Shown here piece by piece: positions 55,410 through 63,216 of a DNA stretch of 64,000 nucleotides. Source of the DNA: SCGC-AG-212-J23 sp035649175 (GTDB taxonomy: Bacteria; Pseudomonadota; Gammaproteobacteria; Burkholderiales; SG8-39); contig DASRKB010000102.1 in NCBI GenBank assembly GCA_035649175.1, positions 1 to 64,000 of the forward strand, given 5' to 3'. The translations under genes and the position numbers were made by a program. How positions within the stretch are numbered: the first letter of the stretch is position 1; the number at the start of each line of letters is the position of its first letter. The notes beneath the pieces were generated by a model, which saw only the letters and a program-made list of their open reading frames with translations, had not been told where the DNA came from and did no database searches.

Positions 55410-56954
55410 TTATTTCTTGGTGTTCGACAGCTCGTCTTCCTCCAGGCTGTCTCCCGCGCTCTCCTCCTCCTCTTGCTCCGTGCCGGCCTCCTGGGCATCC
55501 TCGAGCGCCTCGCGCAGCTGCGCGCCGTAGCCCCCATCGGGCTGGTAATCCTCGAGGGAAGCGCCGCCTTCGACCTCCTCGGTGACGACCGCGCGGGCGA
55601 TCTCCTGCAGCTTTTCCGGCAGCCAGGTCGCGATCGCCGGGAACATCACGATCAGCGCGATGGCGATCACCTGCAGTCCCATGAACTCGAACATGCCCTT
55701 GTAGATGGTGAGCAGCGACCATTCCTTCACCACCTGCTTGAGGTAATAGGCCGACATCGCCACGGGCGGTGAGAGGTATGCCGTCTGCAGCGTCACGGCG
55801 ACGATCGTGCCGAACCAGACCATCAGCATGTCGGGCGCGATCCCGAGCGACGCGGAGAGCGGCTGCTGAAGCCCGACCATCACCGGGTAGAAGATCGGCA
55901 GGAACACGAGGATCACCGCCGGCCACTCGAAGGGCCAGCCCAGCAGGAAGACCATCACCAGCACCATGACCAGCATCAGCACCGCGGGGAAGGGCAGCGC
56001 GAGCAGGGACTCCGTGATCCAGTTCGCGCTGCCCATGCGGGCAAACACCGCGCCGAAGATGTTCGAGGTGACCGCCAGCAGAAGCACCATGGCGGAGGTC
56101 GCGGTCGAGCTGAGCACCGCGCGCTTGAGTCCCGCGTAGGTCAACCTGCGGTAGGCCGTCGCCAGGATCAGCGCGCCCAGCGAGCCGATGCCGGCGGCTT
56201 CGGTCGGCGTCGCGAGACCTGCGAGGATCGAGCCCAGCGTCGCGGCGATGAGGCCCAAGAGCGGCACCACGCCAATCAAGACCTCCTTGATCATCAGCGG
56301 CAGGCTCGATACGCGCTCCTCCTTGGGCACCGGAGGTCCAAGGGCCGGGTTGAGCGTGCTGCGCCCGAGCAGGTAGATGAAGTAGATGCTGGCGAGGAGG
56401 AAGCCCGGGCCCATCGCCGCCGCGTAGAGGTCGGCAACCGAAACGCCCAGCACCGGCCCCATGACGATCAGCATGACCGAGGGCGGGATGAGGATGCCGA
56501 GCGTGCCACCGGCGGTGATCGCACCGGCGGCAAGCCTGCCGTCGTAGCCGGTCTTGATCATGATCGGTGCCGCCATGATGCCGAGCACCGTCACCGCCGC
56601 GCCGACGATGCCGGTCGCCATGGCGAACACTGCGGAAGTCACTATCACCACCAGGAAGAGGGCCCCGCGCACCTGCGCGAGCAGCATGCGGAAGGCGCTG
56701 AAAAGCCGCTCCATCAACCCCGCCTGCTCGGTGATGAAGCCCATGAAGATGAAGAGGGGCACCGCCGCGAGCAGCGACTCCTTCATCATGCCGATGGTCT
56801 GGAAGTACGCCAGGCTGAAGACCGTGTCGCCGAGCGCGAAGTAGCCGAAGGTGAGCGCGAGGAACAGCAGCGTGAACGAGATCGGGAAGCCGATGAAGAT
56901 GGCGAAGATCATCACCACCAGCATCACCATCCCCACGAGCGTGATGCCGGTCAT
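55410..56954 (-). CDS. dctM: TRAP transporter large permease DctM with acidic C-terminal tail
   Basis: A 514-residue 12-13-helix permease of the DctM family, with FIFMGFITEQAGLMERLFSA, GTLGILIPPSVMLIVMGPVL and LATPTEAAGIGSLGALIL typical of the family. The last 60 residues (from about 455) form a soluble, strongly acidic tail with Glu runs (EQEEEESAGDSLEEDEL), longer than in ordinary DctM, of unknown purpose. The ATG at 56954 overlaps the dctQ stop (ATGA). With dctQ and the binding proteins it forms a sodium-coupled importer for carboxylic acids. Confidence 0.93.
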   Translation of the reverse strand: MTGITLVGMVMLVVMIFAIFIGFPISFTLLFLALTFGYFALGDTVFSLAYFQTIGMMKESLLAAVPLFIFMGFITEQAGLMERLFSAFRMLLAQVRGALFLVVIVTSAVFAMATGIVGAAVTVLGIMAAPIMIKTGYDGRLAAGAITAGGTLGILIPPSVMLIVMGPVLGVSVADLYAAAMGPGFLLASIYFIYLLGRSTLNPALGPPVPKEERVSSLPLMIKEVLIGVVPLLGLIAATLGSILAGLATPTEAAGIGSLGALILATAYRRLTYAGLKRAVLSSTATSAMVLLLAVTSNIFGAVFARMGSANWITESLLALPFPAVLMLVMVLVMVFLLGWPFEWPAVILVFLPIFYPVMVGLQQPLSASLGIAPDMLMVWFGTIVAVTLQTAYLSPPVAMSAYYLKQVVKEWSLLTIYKGMFEFMGLQVIAIALIVMFPAIATWLPEKLQEIARAVVTEEVEGGASLEDYQPDGGYGAQLREALEDAQEAGTEQEEEESAGDSLEEDELSNTKK

Positions 56955-57502
56955 ACCTCCATCTTCTCCTTGTGCTCGAGCTCGATGCCGGTGCGCGCGG
57001 CGTAGACGCTCTTGATCGTCTCGGATATCCCCTGGATGAGCAGCAGCAGGCAGGCGAGCGGCACCACCATCTTGAAGGGCCACAGGATCGGCCGCCACGG
57101 GGTCTGCTCCGAGAGCTCGTTGATGGTGTACGCGTACCAGCCCTCTTCCCAGCTGACGATGAGGAAGATGAAGATCGACGGAAAGAAGAAGACGATGTAT
57201 GCGGTGCTGTCGATGACGCCCTTGGTGCGGATCGTCCACTTCTCGAAGAAGAAGTCGGTGCGGATGTGCGCGCCCTTGTGCAGGGCGTACGCGCAGCCGA
57301 GCATGAAGATCGCGCCGTACAGCATGTAGGTGAGGTCGAACGACCAGATGGTCGGGGCGTTGAAGCCGTAACGGGCGAACACCTCCCAAGCGACCACGGC
57401 GACCAGCGGGATATGCAGCCACGCCACCCAGGTGCCGGTGGTGTCGGTGAACTTGTCGATCACGCGGACGGTCTTGACCAGCCCCGCGGACGGCTCAGCC
57501 AT
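56951..57502 (-). CDS. dctQ: TRAP transporter small permease DctQ
   Basis: A 183-residue four-helix protein. Hydrophobic segments near VAWLHIPLVAVVAWEVFARYG, the LTYMLYGAIFMLGCAYALHKG motif and GAHIRTDFFFEKW are typical of DctQ. It associates with DctM in the inner membrane. Its gene follows the first binding-protein gene after a 63-bp gap containing a GC hairpin (57526-57551), and overlaps dctM by 4 nt. Confidence 0.9.
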   Translation of the reverse strand: MAEPSAGLVKTVRVIDKFTDTTGTWVAWLHIPLVAVVAWEVFARYGFNAPTIWSFDLTYMLYGAIFMLGCAYALHKGAHIRTDFFFEKWTIRTKGVIDSTAYIVFFFPSIFIFLIVSWEEGWYAYTINELSEQTPWRPILWPFKMVVPLACLLLLIQGISETIKSVYAARTGIELEHKEKMEV

Positions 57503-57525
57503 GTCGCGCTACCCCCGAATAGCAA

Positions 57526-57551
57526 ACGGGGGCGGTCTTCGCCGCCCCCGT
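57526..57551 (-). terminator. GC hairpin between dctP and dctQ
   Basis: Positions 57526-57535 pair with 57542-57551 (10-bp stem, 6-nt loop). On the minus strand it is followed by TTGCTATT, so termination would be weak or partial. It is comparable to the livK-livH hairpin and could set a higher level of the binding protein relative to permeases. Confidence 0.55.
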
Positions 57552-57565
57552 CCGGGAAACACCTG

Positions 57566-58687
57566 CTATTTCTTCTTGGCGGCGGACTTTGCCGCCGGCT
57601 TGCCTTCCGGCCAATAGTAGTTCGCCGCGAACGAGTACGGCGGGAACATGAAGCGCTTCGCCGGCACCACGTAGGACGCATAGCTGCGCTGCGACTCGAG
57701 CGTCTTCTTGAAGAAGGGGCTCTTCGCCGCCTCCTCGGCCGCGACCTTGTCCCAGGTCTTCAGGAACTCGATCAGGATGTCGGGCGGGGTGCGCAGGATG
57801 CGCACGCCGTGCTTCTCCTGCAGCTCCTTCAGGGCGTCGGCGTTCTGGCGCTGCCACTTGGCCCACCACACGACGAAGGTTTCCGAGGCCACCGACTTCA
57901 TCAGTTCCTGGTGCTCGGGCTTCATCGCCTTCCACACGTCCATGTTCATCAGCACTTCGCCGATGGTCACGTTCTCGTGCATTCCCGGGGTGTAGTGGTA
58001 CTTCCAGACGTTGGCGAAGCCCAGGCGCAGGTCTTCGACGCCGCCGACCCACTCGGCGCAGTCGATCACGCCGCGCTGCGCGGCGGGGATGATCTCGCCG
58101 CCGGGCATGTTGACCGTCGTCATGCCCATCCGCTGCCAGATCTCCGCGGCCATTCCCGTCTGGCGGCACTTCATGCCCTTGAAGTCCGCGAGGTTCTTCA
58201 CCGGCCGCTTGAACCAGCCAAACGCCTGCGGGCCCGAGGGCAGGATCGGGATCCATTGCACGTTCAGCTTGAGCTCTTTCTGGAAGAACTCGTTGCACAG
58301 CTCGATGCCGCCGCCGTGGTGCATCCAGCCCAGCGCATCGATCATGTCCATGCCGAAGGTGCCGCCGGGGCCGCCGGTGCACAGGATGGCGGCCTTGTTC
58401 TTGCCGACCCAGTAGCCCGACCAGGCGTGCGCGCCATCGAGCACCTTCTTGTGCGTGGCGTCGAGCACCTCGAACGCCGGCACGACCTGGCCGGCCGGCA
58501 TCGCGTCGATCTTCAGCTGACCGCCGGAAACCTTGTGGACGCGATCGACGAAATAGGTAAAGTTCTCGTAGAGCGTCAGGCTCGCAGGCCAGGTGGCCTG
58601 CATCTTCAGGCTCGTCTGTGCCTGCGCGCCTGCGGACAATGCCGCGATGGCCGCAGCAGCGACGGCCGAACGAACGAAATGCCTCAT
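57566..58687 (-). CDS. TRAP transporter solute-binding protein DctP, copy 1
   Basis: A 373-residue periplasmic binding protein. Signal peptide (RSAVAAAAIAALSAGAQAQ), then SLKMQATWPASLTLYENFTY. The segment KGMKCRQTGMAAEIWQRMGM and the motif AQRGVIDCAEWVGGVEDLRL are characteristic of TakP-like 2-oxoacid-binding TRAP proteins. The C-terminus is Lys/Ala-rich. It is closely similar over its whole length to the second copy at 58809-59927, evidence of tandem duplication. The carboxylate ligand is unknown. Confidence 0.93.
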   Translation of the reverse strand: MRHFVRSAVAAAAIAALSAGAQAQTSLKMQATWPASLTLYENFTYFVDRVHKVSGGQLKIDAMPAGQVVPAFEVLDATHKKVLDGAHAWSGYWVGKNKAAILCTGGPGGTFGMDMIDALGWMHHGGGIELCNEFFQKELKLNVQWIPILPSGPQAFGWFKRPVKNLADFKGMKCRQTGMAAEIWQRMGMTTVNMPGGEIIPAAQRGVIDCAEWVGGVEDLRLGFANVWKYHYTPGMHENVTIGEVLMNMDVWKAMKPEHQELMKSVASETFVVWWAKWQRQNADALKELQEKHGVRILRTPPDILIEFLKTWDKVAAEEAAKSPFFKKTLESQRSYASYVVPAKRFMFPPYSFAANYYWPEGKPAAKSAAKKK

Positions 58688-58764
58688 TGACCCTCCTCCT
58701 CAAAAGTGGTTTTGCAAGGCGAAGGCCAGCCTACACGCTGCCCCCAACCCGGTCAACTTAACGA

Positions 58765-58790
58765 AAGAGGGCGGCCGCGGCCGCCCTCTT
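58765..58790 (-). terminator. Perfect 26-bp palindrome between tandem dctP genes
   Basis: A perfect palindrome (58765-58790) can form a 12-13-bp hairpin; on the minus strand it is followed by TCGTTAAGTT after a TT in the stem. It probably terminates or attenuates transcription of the upstream dctP copy 2 before copy 1. Confidence 0.6.
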
Positions 58791-58808
58791 CCCGATGCTT
58801 GCTCCCGG

Positions 58809-59927
58809 CTACTTTGCCTTCTTCCCCGCCGGCTTCGACGGCTGCTCCGGGAAGTAGTAGTTCGCGGCGAACGAGTACGGCGGGAACATGAAGCGCTTCG
58901 CCGGCACGACCTTTGCCGCGTACGCGCGCTGCGAGTCGAGCACCTTCTTGAAGAACGCGCTCTTTGCCGACTCCTCCGCCGCGATCTTGTCCCAGGTCTT
59001 GAGGAACTCGATCAGGACCGCCGGCGGTGTGCGCAGCATCTGCACGCCGTGTTTCGTGCGCATCTCGTCGATCGCGTCGGCGTTCTGCTTCTGCCAGCGG
59101 ATACCCCAGCGCACGAAGGTGTCGAAGGTCGCCACGCGCACCGATTCCTGCTGCTGCGGCGTGAAGCCGGCCCAGACGTCCGTGTTGATGATCAGCTCGA
59201 GCATGGAGTTCGACTCGTGCATGCCGGGGGTGTAGTGGTATTTCCAAACCCCGGGAAGGCCCAGCCGGAGGTCCTCGATCCCGCCTACCCACTCGGCGCA
59301 GTCGATCACGCCGCGCTGGGCGGAAGGGATGATCTCGCCGCCCGGCATGTTGACGGTCTGCATGCCCATGCGCTGGTAGATCTCGGCGACGATGCCGGTC
59401 TGGCGGCACTTCATGCCTTTGAAATCGGCGAGGTTCTTGATCGGGCGCTTGAACCAGCCCATGGCCTGCGGGCTCGAGCCGCCGATGGGGAAGCCGATGA
59501 TGTTGAGCTTGAGCTGGTCGCGGTAGAACTCCTGATAGAGCTCGTTGCCGCCGCCTTCATGCAGCCATCCCAGGAAGTCGAAGTGGTCCATGCCGAAGGG
59601 ACCGGCGGGCGTCGCCGAGAAGAGCGTCGCCGTCTTGCTCTTTCCGACCCAGTAGTAAGCGACGCCGTGGCCGCCGTCGAGCACTTTCTTGTGCGTGGCA
59701 TCGAGGATCTCGAAGGCCGGAACGACCTGCCCGGCGGCCATCGCCTCGATCTTGACCTGACCGCTCGTCAGCTTGTCGACGCGCTCGGCGAACATGCGGA
59801 AGTTATCCTGCAGCGTGAGGCTCGCCGGCCAGGTCGATTGCATCTTGAGGTTCTTGGTCTGCGCAGCCGCGGGAAACGCGACGAGCGCGGCAGCCGCGAA
59901 CGCAGTAAGCGACAATGCTCGTTTCAT
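58809..59927 (-). CDS. TRAP transporter solute-binding protein DctP, copy 2
   Basis: A 372-residue paralogue of copy 1: signal peptide (LSLTAFAAAALVAFPAAAQ), NLKMQSTWPASLTLQDNFRM, CRQTGIVAEIYQRMGMQTVN and AQRGVIDCAEWVGGIEDLRL. The two copies match throughout, including FMFPPYSFAANYY near the end. It is 5' of copy 1, dctQ and dctM on the same strand, separated by 121 bp and a palindrome. Two binding proteins serving one permease pair would widen the range of ligands. No separate permease for this copy is seen. Confidence 0.93.
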   Translation of the reverse strand: MKRALSLTAFAAAALVAFPAAAQTKNLKMQSTWPASLTLQDNFRMFAERVDKLTSGQVKIEAMAAGQVVPAFEILDATHKKVLDGGHGVAYYWVGKSKTATLFSATPAGPFGMDHFDFLGWLHEGGGNELYQEFYRDQLKLNIIGFPIGGSSPQAMGWFKRPIKNLADFKGMKCRQTGIVAEIYQRMGMQTVNMPGGEIIPSAQRGVIDCAEWVGGIEDLRLGLPGVWKYHYTPGMHESNSMLELIINTDVWAGFTPQQQESVRVATFDTFVRWGIRWQKQNADAIDEMRTKHGVQMLRTPPAVLIEFLKTWDKIAAEESAKSAFFKKVLDSQRAYAAKVVPAKRFMFPPYSFAANYYFPEQPSKPAGKKAK

Positions 59928-59980
59928 GGCTCCTCCTCCTGAGGGATGAGGATGTTAGGAGCCCATACGGGGGAGTGTCA

Positions 59981-61177
59981 ATGAAGATCACCAGCCTCGA
60001 GACCCTGCGGCTCGGCGAGTTCCCCAACCTCGTATGGGTGCGAGTGCACACCGATGGTGCCCTGGCGGGGGTGGGGGAGACCTGCTTCGCCGCCGCGAGC
60101 GTCGAGAGCTACCTCCACGAGTTCGTCGCGCCGCGCGTCCTCGGCCGCGATCCGCTCGAGATCGAGCGCCTCAGCCGTGGCCTGACCGGGTATCTCGGCT
60201 GGCGGGGATCCGGCGTGGAGACGCGCGCCGTCTCGGCTTTCGACATCGCCCTCTGGGACCTCTTCGGGAAGGTATGCGGGCAGCCCCTCTACCAGGTGCT
60301 GGGCGGGGCGAGCCGCGAAGCGATTCGCACTTACAACACCTGCGCCGGGTACCGCTATATCCGGGATGCCCGGCAGCAGACGAGCGCGAACTGGGGCCTC
60401 GAGGGCAAGGGCGGGCCCTACGAGGACCTCGAGGCCTTCCTGCACCGGGCCGACGAGCTCGCGCACTCGCTACTCGAGCAGGGCATCGACGCGATGAAGA
60501 TCTGGCCGTTCGACACCTGCGCGGAAGGCAGCGAAGGGCTGCACATTTCCGGTGCGGACCTCGACCGCGCCCTCGAGCCGTTCCGGCGCATCCGCCGGGC
60601 GGTCGGCAACCGGATGGACATCATGGTGGAGTTCCATTCGCTCTGGCGCCTGCCGGCGGCGCAGCGCATCGCGCGCGCGCTCGCCGAGTTCGATACCTAC
60701 TGGCATGAAGACCCGATCCGCATGGACAGCCTCGCGCTGCTCAGGCAGTACGCCGAGGCCTCGCGCGCCCCGGTGTGCGCCTCGGAGATCCTCGCCGGCC
60801 GCTGGAGCTTCAAAGACCTGCTGGAAACCGGGGCGGTCGGGTTCGTGATGTTCGATCTCGCCTGGTGCGGCGGCATCAGCGAGGCAAGGCGCATCGCCGC
60901 GCTCGCCGATGCCTGGCAGCTTCCGGTCGCGCCGCACGACTGCACGGGACCGCTGGTCTTCCTCGCCTCGCTGCACTTCGCGATCCACGCGCCGAACGCG
61001 CTGGTGCAGGAATCGGTGCGCGCGTTCTACACGGGCTGGTACCGTGAGCTCGTGACGCACGTTCCCCAGCCGCAGAAGGGATCGTTCGCAAAACCGCCAG
61101 GCCCGGGTCTGGGTGCGGAGCTGTTGCCGGAACTCTGGGAACGCAAGGACGCGCTCGTGCGCGTCAGTCCAGCCTGA
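59981..61177 (+). CDS. Mandelate racemase/muconate lactonizing enzyme family protein
   Basis: A 398-residue enolase-superfamily enzyme. The C-terminal barrel has a catalytic Lys region in GIDAMKIWPFD, metal ligands in MDIMVEFHSLW, YWHEDPIR and CASEILAG, and a putative catalytic His in APHDCTGP. The N-terminal capping domain runs to about residue 125. It probably dehydrates or racemises an acid sugar or hydroxy acid. It is divergent from the TRAP transporter, which may import its substrate. GGGGGAG at 59969-59975 supports the ATG at 59981. Its 3' end overlaps the MBL gene by 14 nt. Confidence 0.88.
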   Translation: MKITSLETLRLGEFPNLVWVRVHTDGALAGVGETCFAAASVESYLHEFVAPRVLGRDPLEIERLSRGLTGYLGWRGSGVETRAVSAFDIALWDLFGKVCGQPLYQVLGGASREAIRTYNTCAGYRYIRDARQQTSANWGLEGKGGPYEDLEAFLHRADELAHSLLEQGIDAMKIWPFDTCAEGSEGLHISGADLDRALEPFRRIRRAVGNRMDIMVEFHSLWRLPAAQRIARALAEFDTYWHEDPIRMDSLALLRQYAEASRAPVCASEILAGRWSFKDLLETGAVGFVMFDLAWCGGISEARRIAALADAWQLPVAPHDCTGPLVFLASLHFAIHAPNALVQESVRAFYTGWYRELVTHVPQPQKGSFAKPPGPGLGAELLPELWERKDALVRVSPA

Positions 61178-61946
61178 CTACGATTCCCTGCAGGTCCCTC
61201 GCCGGAGCCTCATAGCGCTCGAGCACGAGCGGATCATGACCCGGAATGACGTGGCCGGGAGACTCGGCCAGCGCGCGCAGCTTCCGGTAGCCCTCCACCA
61301 TGTCGGCCACCGACCACACGATCGGGAATGGCCGCACTTCTTCCATGTTGGCGTAGAAGTGGCTCGCATCGGAAGCGAGCACCAGCCAGCCGCGGCGCGT
61401 CGCGACGCGCACCGCCTGCAGCCCCATCGTATGCCCGCCGATCAGGTGCAGCGAGACCCCGGGAAAGATCTCCGCGTCGCCCGCATGGAAGCGCACGCGG
61501 TTCTCGTACACCCTGCGCACCATGCCGACCACGTCTTCTACCTCGAAAGCGCCGCGGAAGCACGCGTGACACATGTACGGCCCCGTCGCGTAGCGCATCT
61601 CGAGCTCCTGCAGGTGAAGCGTCGCCGTCGGGAAGAGATCGAAGTTGCCGACGTGGTCGTAGTGCAGGTGCGTGATCACCACATCCTTCACGGTGGAGGC
61701 GTCGCACCCGAGCAGGCGCAGCCCTGCCGTAGGGCACCGGATGTGCTCGCGCGCGCGCTTCGCCGCCATCGCGGCCGAGAAACCCGTGTCCACCACGATC
61801 TCGCGGCCTTCGCCGCGGATCAGCCAGACGAAGTAGTCGAGCGGCATCGGCCCGTCGTGAGGATCGCCGCCGATGAAATTCTCGGCGGCGCGCCGCGCGT
61901 GGTGCGCATACTTGATCGCGTACACCTCGTACCGGGGCTCGCTCAT
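61164..61946 (-). CDS. Metallo-beta-lactamase-fold hydrolase (lactonase-like)
   Basis: A 260-residue MBL-fold enzyme. THLHYDHVGN supplies the HxHxDH motif (H93, H95, D97, H98), and further ligands are in GGHTMGLQ and LASDASHFYAN. It resembles N-acyl homoserine lactonases (AiiA-like) in layout, with the N-terminal YAIKYAHHARRAAENFIGGD, but a lactone role outside quorum quenching is equally possible. The ATG at 61946 overlaps the tyrS stop (ATGA). Its 3' end overlaps the convergent enolase-superfamily gene. Confidence 0.85.
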   Translation of the reverse strand: MSEPRYEVYAIKYAHHARRAAENFIGGDPHDGPMPLDYFVWLIRGEGREIVVDTGFSAAMAAKRAREHIRCPTAGLRLLGCDASTVKDVVITHLHYDHVGNFDLFPTATLHLQELEMRYATGPYMCHACFRGAFEVEDVVGMVRRVYENRVRFHAGDAEIFPGVSLHLIGGHTMGLQAVRVATRRGWLVLASDASHFYANMEEVRPFPIVWSVADMVEGYRKLRALAESPGHVIPGHDPLVLERYEAPARDLQGIVVRLD

Positions 61947-63142
61947 GAGATCCGTATCCTCGCGGCCTTGCGCTTGCCGACCTGCAGGACGAACGATTGG
62001 CCCGCCTTGAAGCGCACCGACTTGTCCAACACCCGCGCGCCGTCGATCTTCACCCCGCCCTGATCGATCAAGCGCTGCGCTTCCGAGACGCTCGGAGCAA
62101 GCCCGGCCTGCTTGATGACCTGGGTGACGCTTGCCCCGCCATCCCCGCCCGCCACGGTGAGCTCGGCCAGGTCTTCGGGGAGCTGGCCGTGCCGGTGACG
62201 CGCCTCGAAGGCTTCTTCGGCGCGCGCGGCTGCGTCCAGGGTATGGAAGCGAGCGACGATCTCCTTCGCAAACCTCGCCTTGATGTCGCGAGGATTGCGC
62301 CCGGACGACACCTCCTCCCTCCATTTGCCGATCGACGCGGCAGATTCGAAGGACAGTAGCTCGATGTAACGCCACATCAGCGGATCGGAGATCGACATGA
62401 GCTTGCCGAACATCTCGCCCGGCGGCTCGCTGATGCCGACGTAGTTGCCGAGCGACTTGGACATCTTTTCTCGCCCGTCGAGTCCCTCCAGAAGCGGCAT
62501 GGTCAGAATGCACTGCGGCTCCTGTCCGTATTGCTTCTGCAGCTCGCGGCCGACCAGCAGGTTGAACTTCTGATCGGTGCCACCAAGCTCGACGTCCGCC
62601 TTCATCGCGACCGAGTCGTAGCCCTGCATCAGAGGATAGAGCAGCTCATGAACTGAAATGGGCTCACCATTCTTGTATCTCTTGTTGAAGTCGTCGCGCT
62701 CGAGCAGCCTGGCAACCGTGTAGCGAGACGCGAGGCGGATCATGCCCTCGGCGCCGAGCTTGTCGGACCATTCCGAGTTGAACAGGATCTGCGTGCGCTC
62801 GGGGTCGAGGATCCTGAACACCTGATCCTGGTAGGTCTTCGCGTTGCGCAGGATTTCCTCGCGGGTCAGGGGCGGCCGGGTCTGGTTGCGCCCGGTCGGG
62901 TCGCCGATCATTCCGGTGAAGTCCCCGATCAGGAACTGCACCTGATGGCCGAGCTCCTGGAAGTGGCGCAGCTTGTTGATGACCACCGTATGCCCGAGAT
63001 GCAGGTCCGGCGCGGTCGGATCCAGACCGAGCTTCACGCGCAGCTTGCGGCCGCTCGCGAGCTTCTTCGCGAGCTCCTCCTCGACGATCAGCTCGTGCGC
63101 GCCCCGACGGATGGTCTGAATGGCCTGCTCGATGGACGACAT
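61943..63142 (-). CDS. tyrS: Tyrosyl-tRNA synthetase
   Basis: A 399-residue class I synthetase. The HIGH motif reads HLGH (residues 48-51) and the KMSKS motif is REKMSKSLGN; a C-terminal S4-like RNA-binding segment (AQRLIDQGGVKIDGARVLD) follows. The 400-residue length and DPTAPDLHLG spacing match the TyrRZ/long type found in many proteobacteria. It is divergent from the M23 peptidase gene. Confidence 0.96.
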   Translation of the reverse strand: MSSIEQAIQTIRRGAHELIVEEELAKKLASGRKLRVKLGLDPTAPDLHLGHTVVINKLRHFQELGHQVQFLIGDFTGMIGDPTGRNQTRPPLTREEILRNAKTYQDQVFRILDPERTQILFNSEWSDKLGAEGMIRLASRYTVARLLERDDFNKRYKNGEPISVHELLYPLMQGYDSVAMKADVELGGTDQKFNLLVGRELQKQYGQEPQCILTMPLLEGLDGREKMSKSLGNYVGISEPPGEMFGKLMSISDPLMWRYIELLSFESAASIGKWREEVSSGRNPRDIKARFAKEIVARFHTLDAAARAEEAFEARHRHGQLPEDLAELTVAGGDGGASVTQVIKQAGLAPSVSEAQRLIDQGGVKIDGARVLDKSVRFKAGQSFVLQVGKRKAARIRIS

Positions 63143-63216
63143 GTGCGATTTGCGCCGCGCGTCTTCTTTGCTAGACTGCGCAGGCTTCTGAATAACAAAG
63201 GGATTCTAGCCGATCC

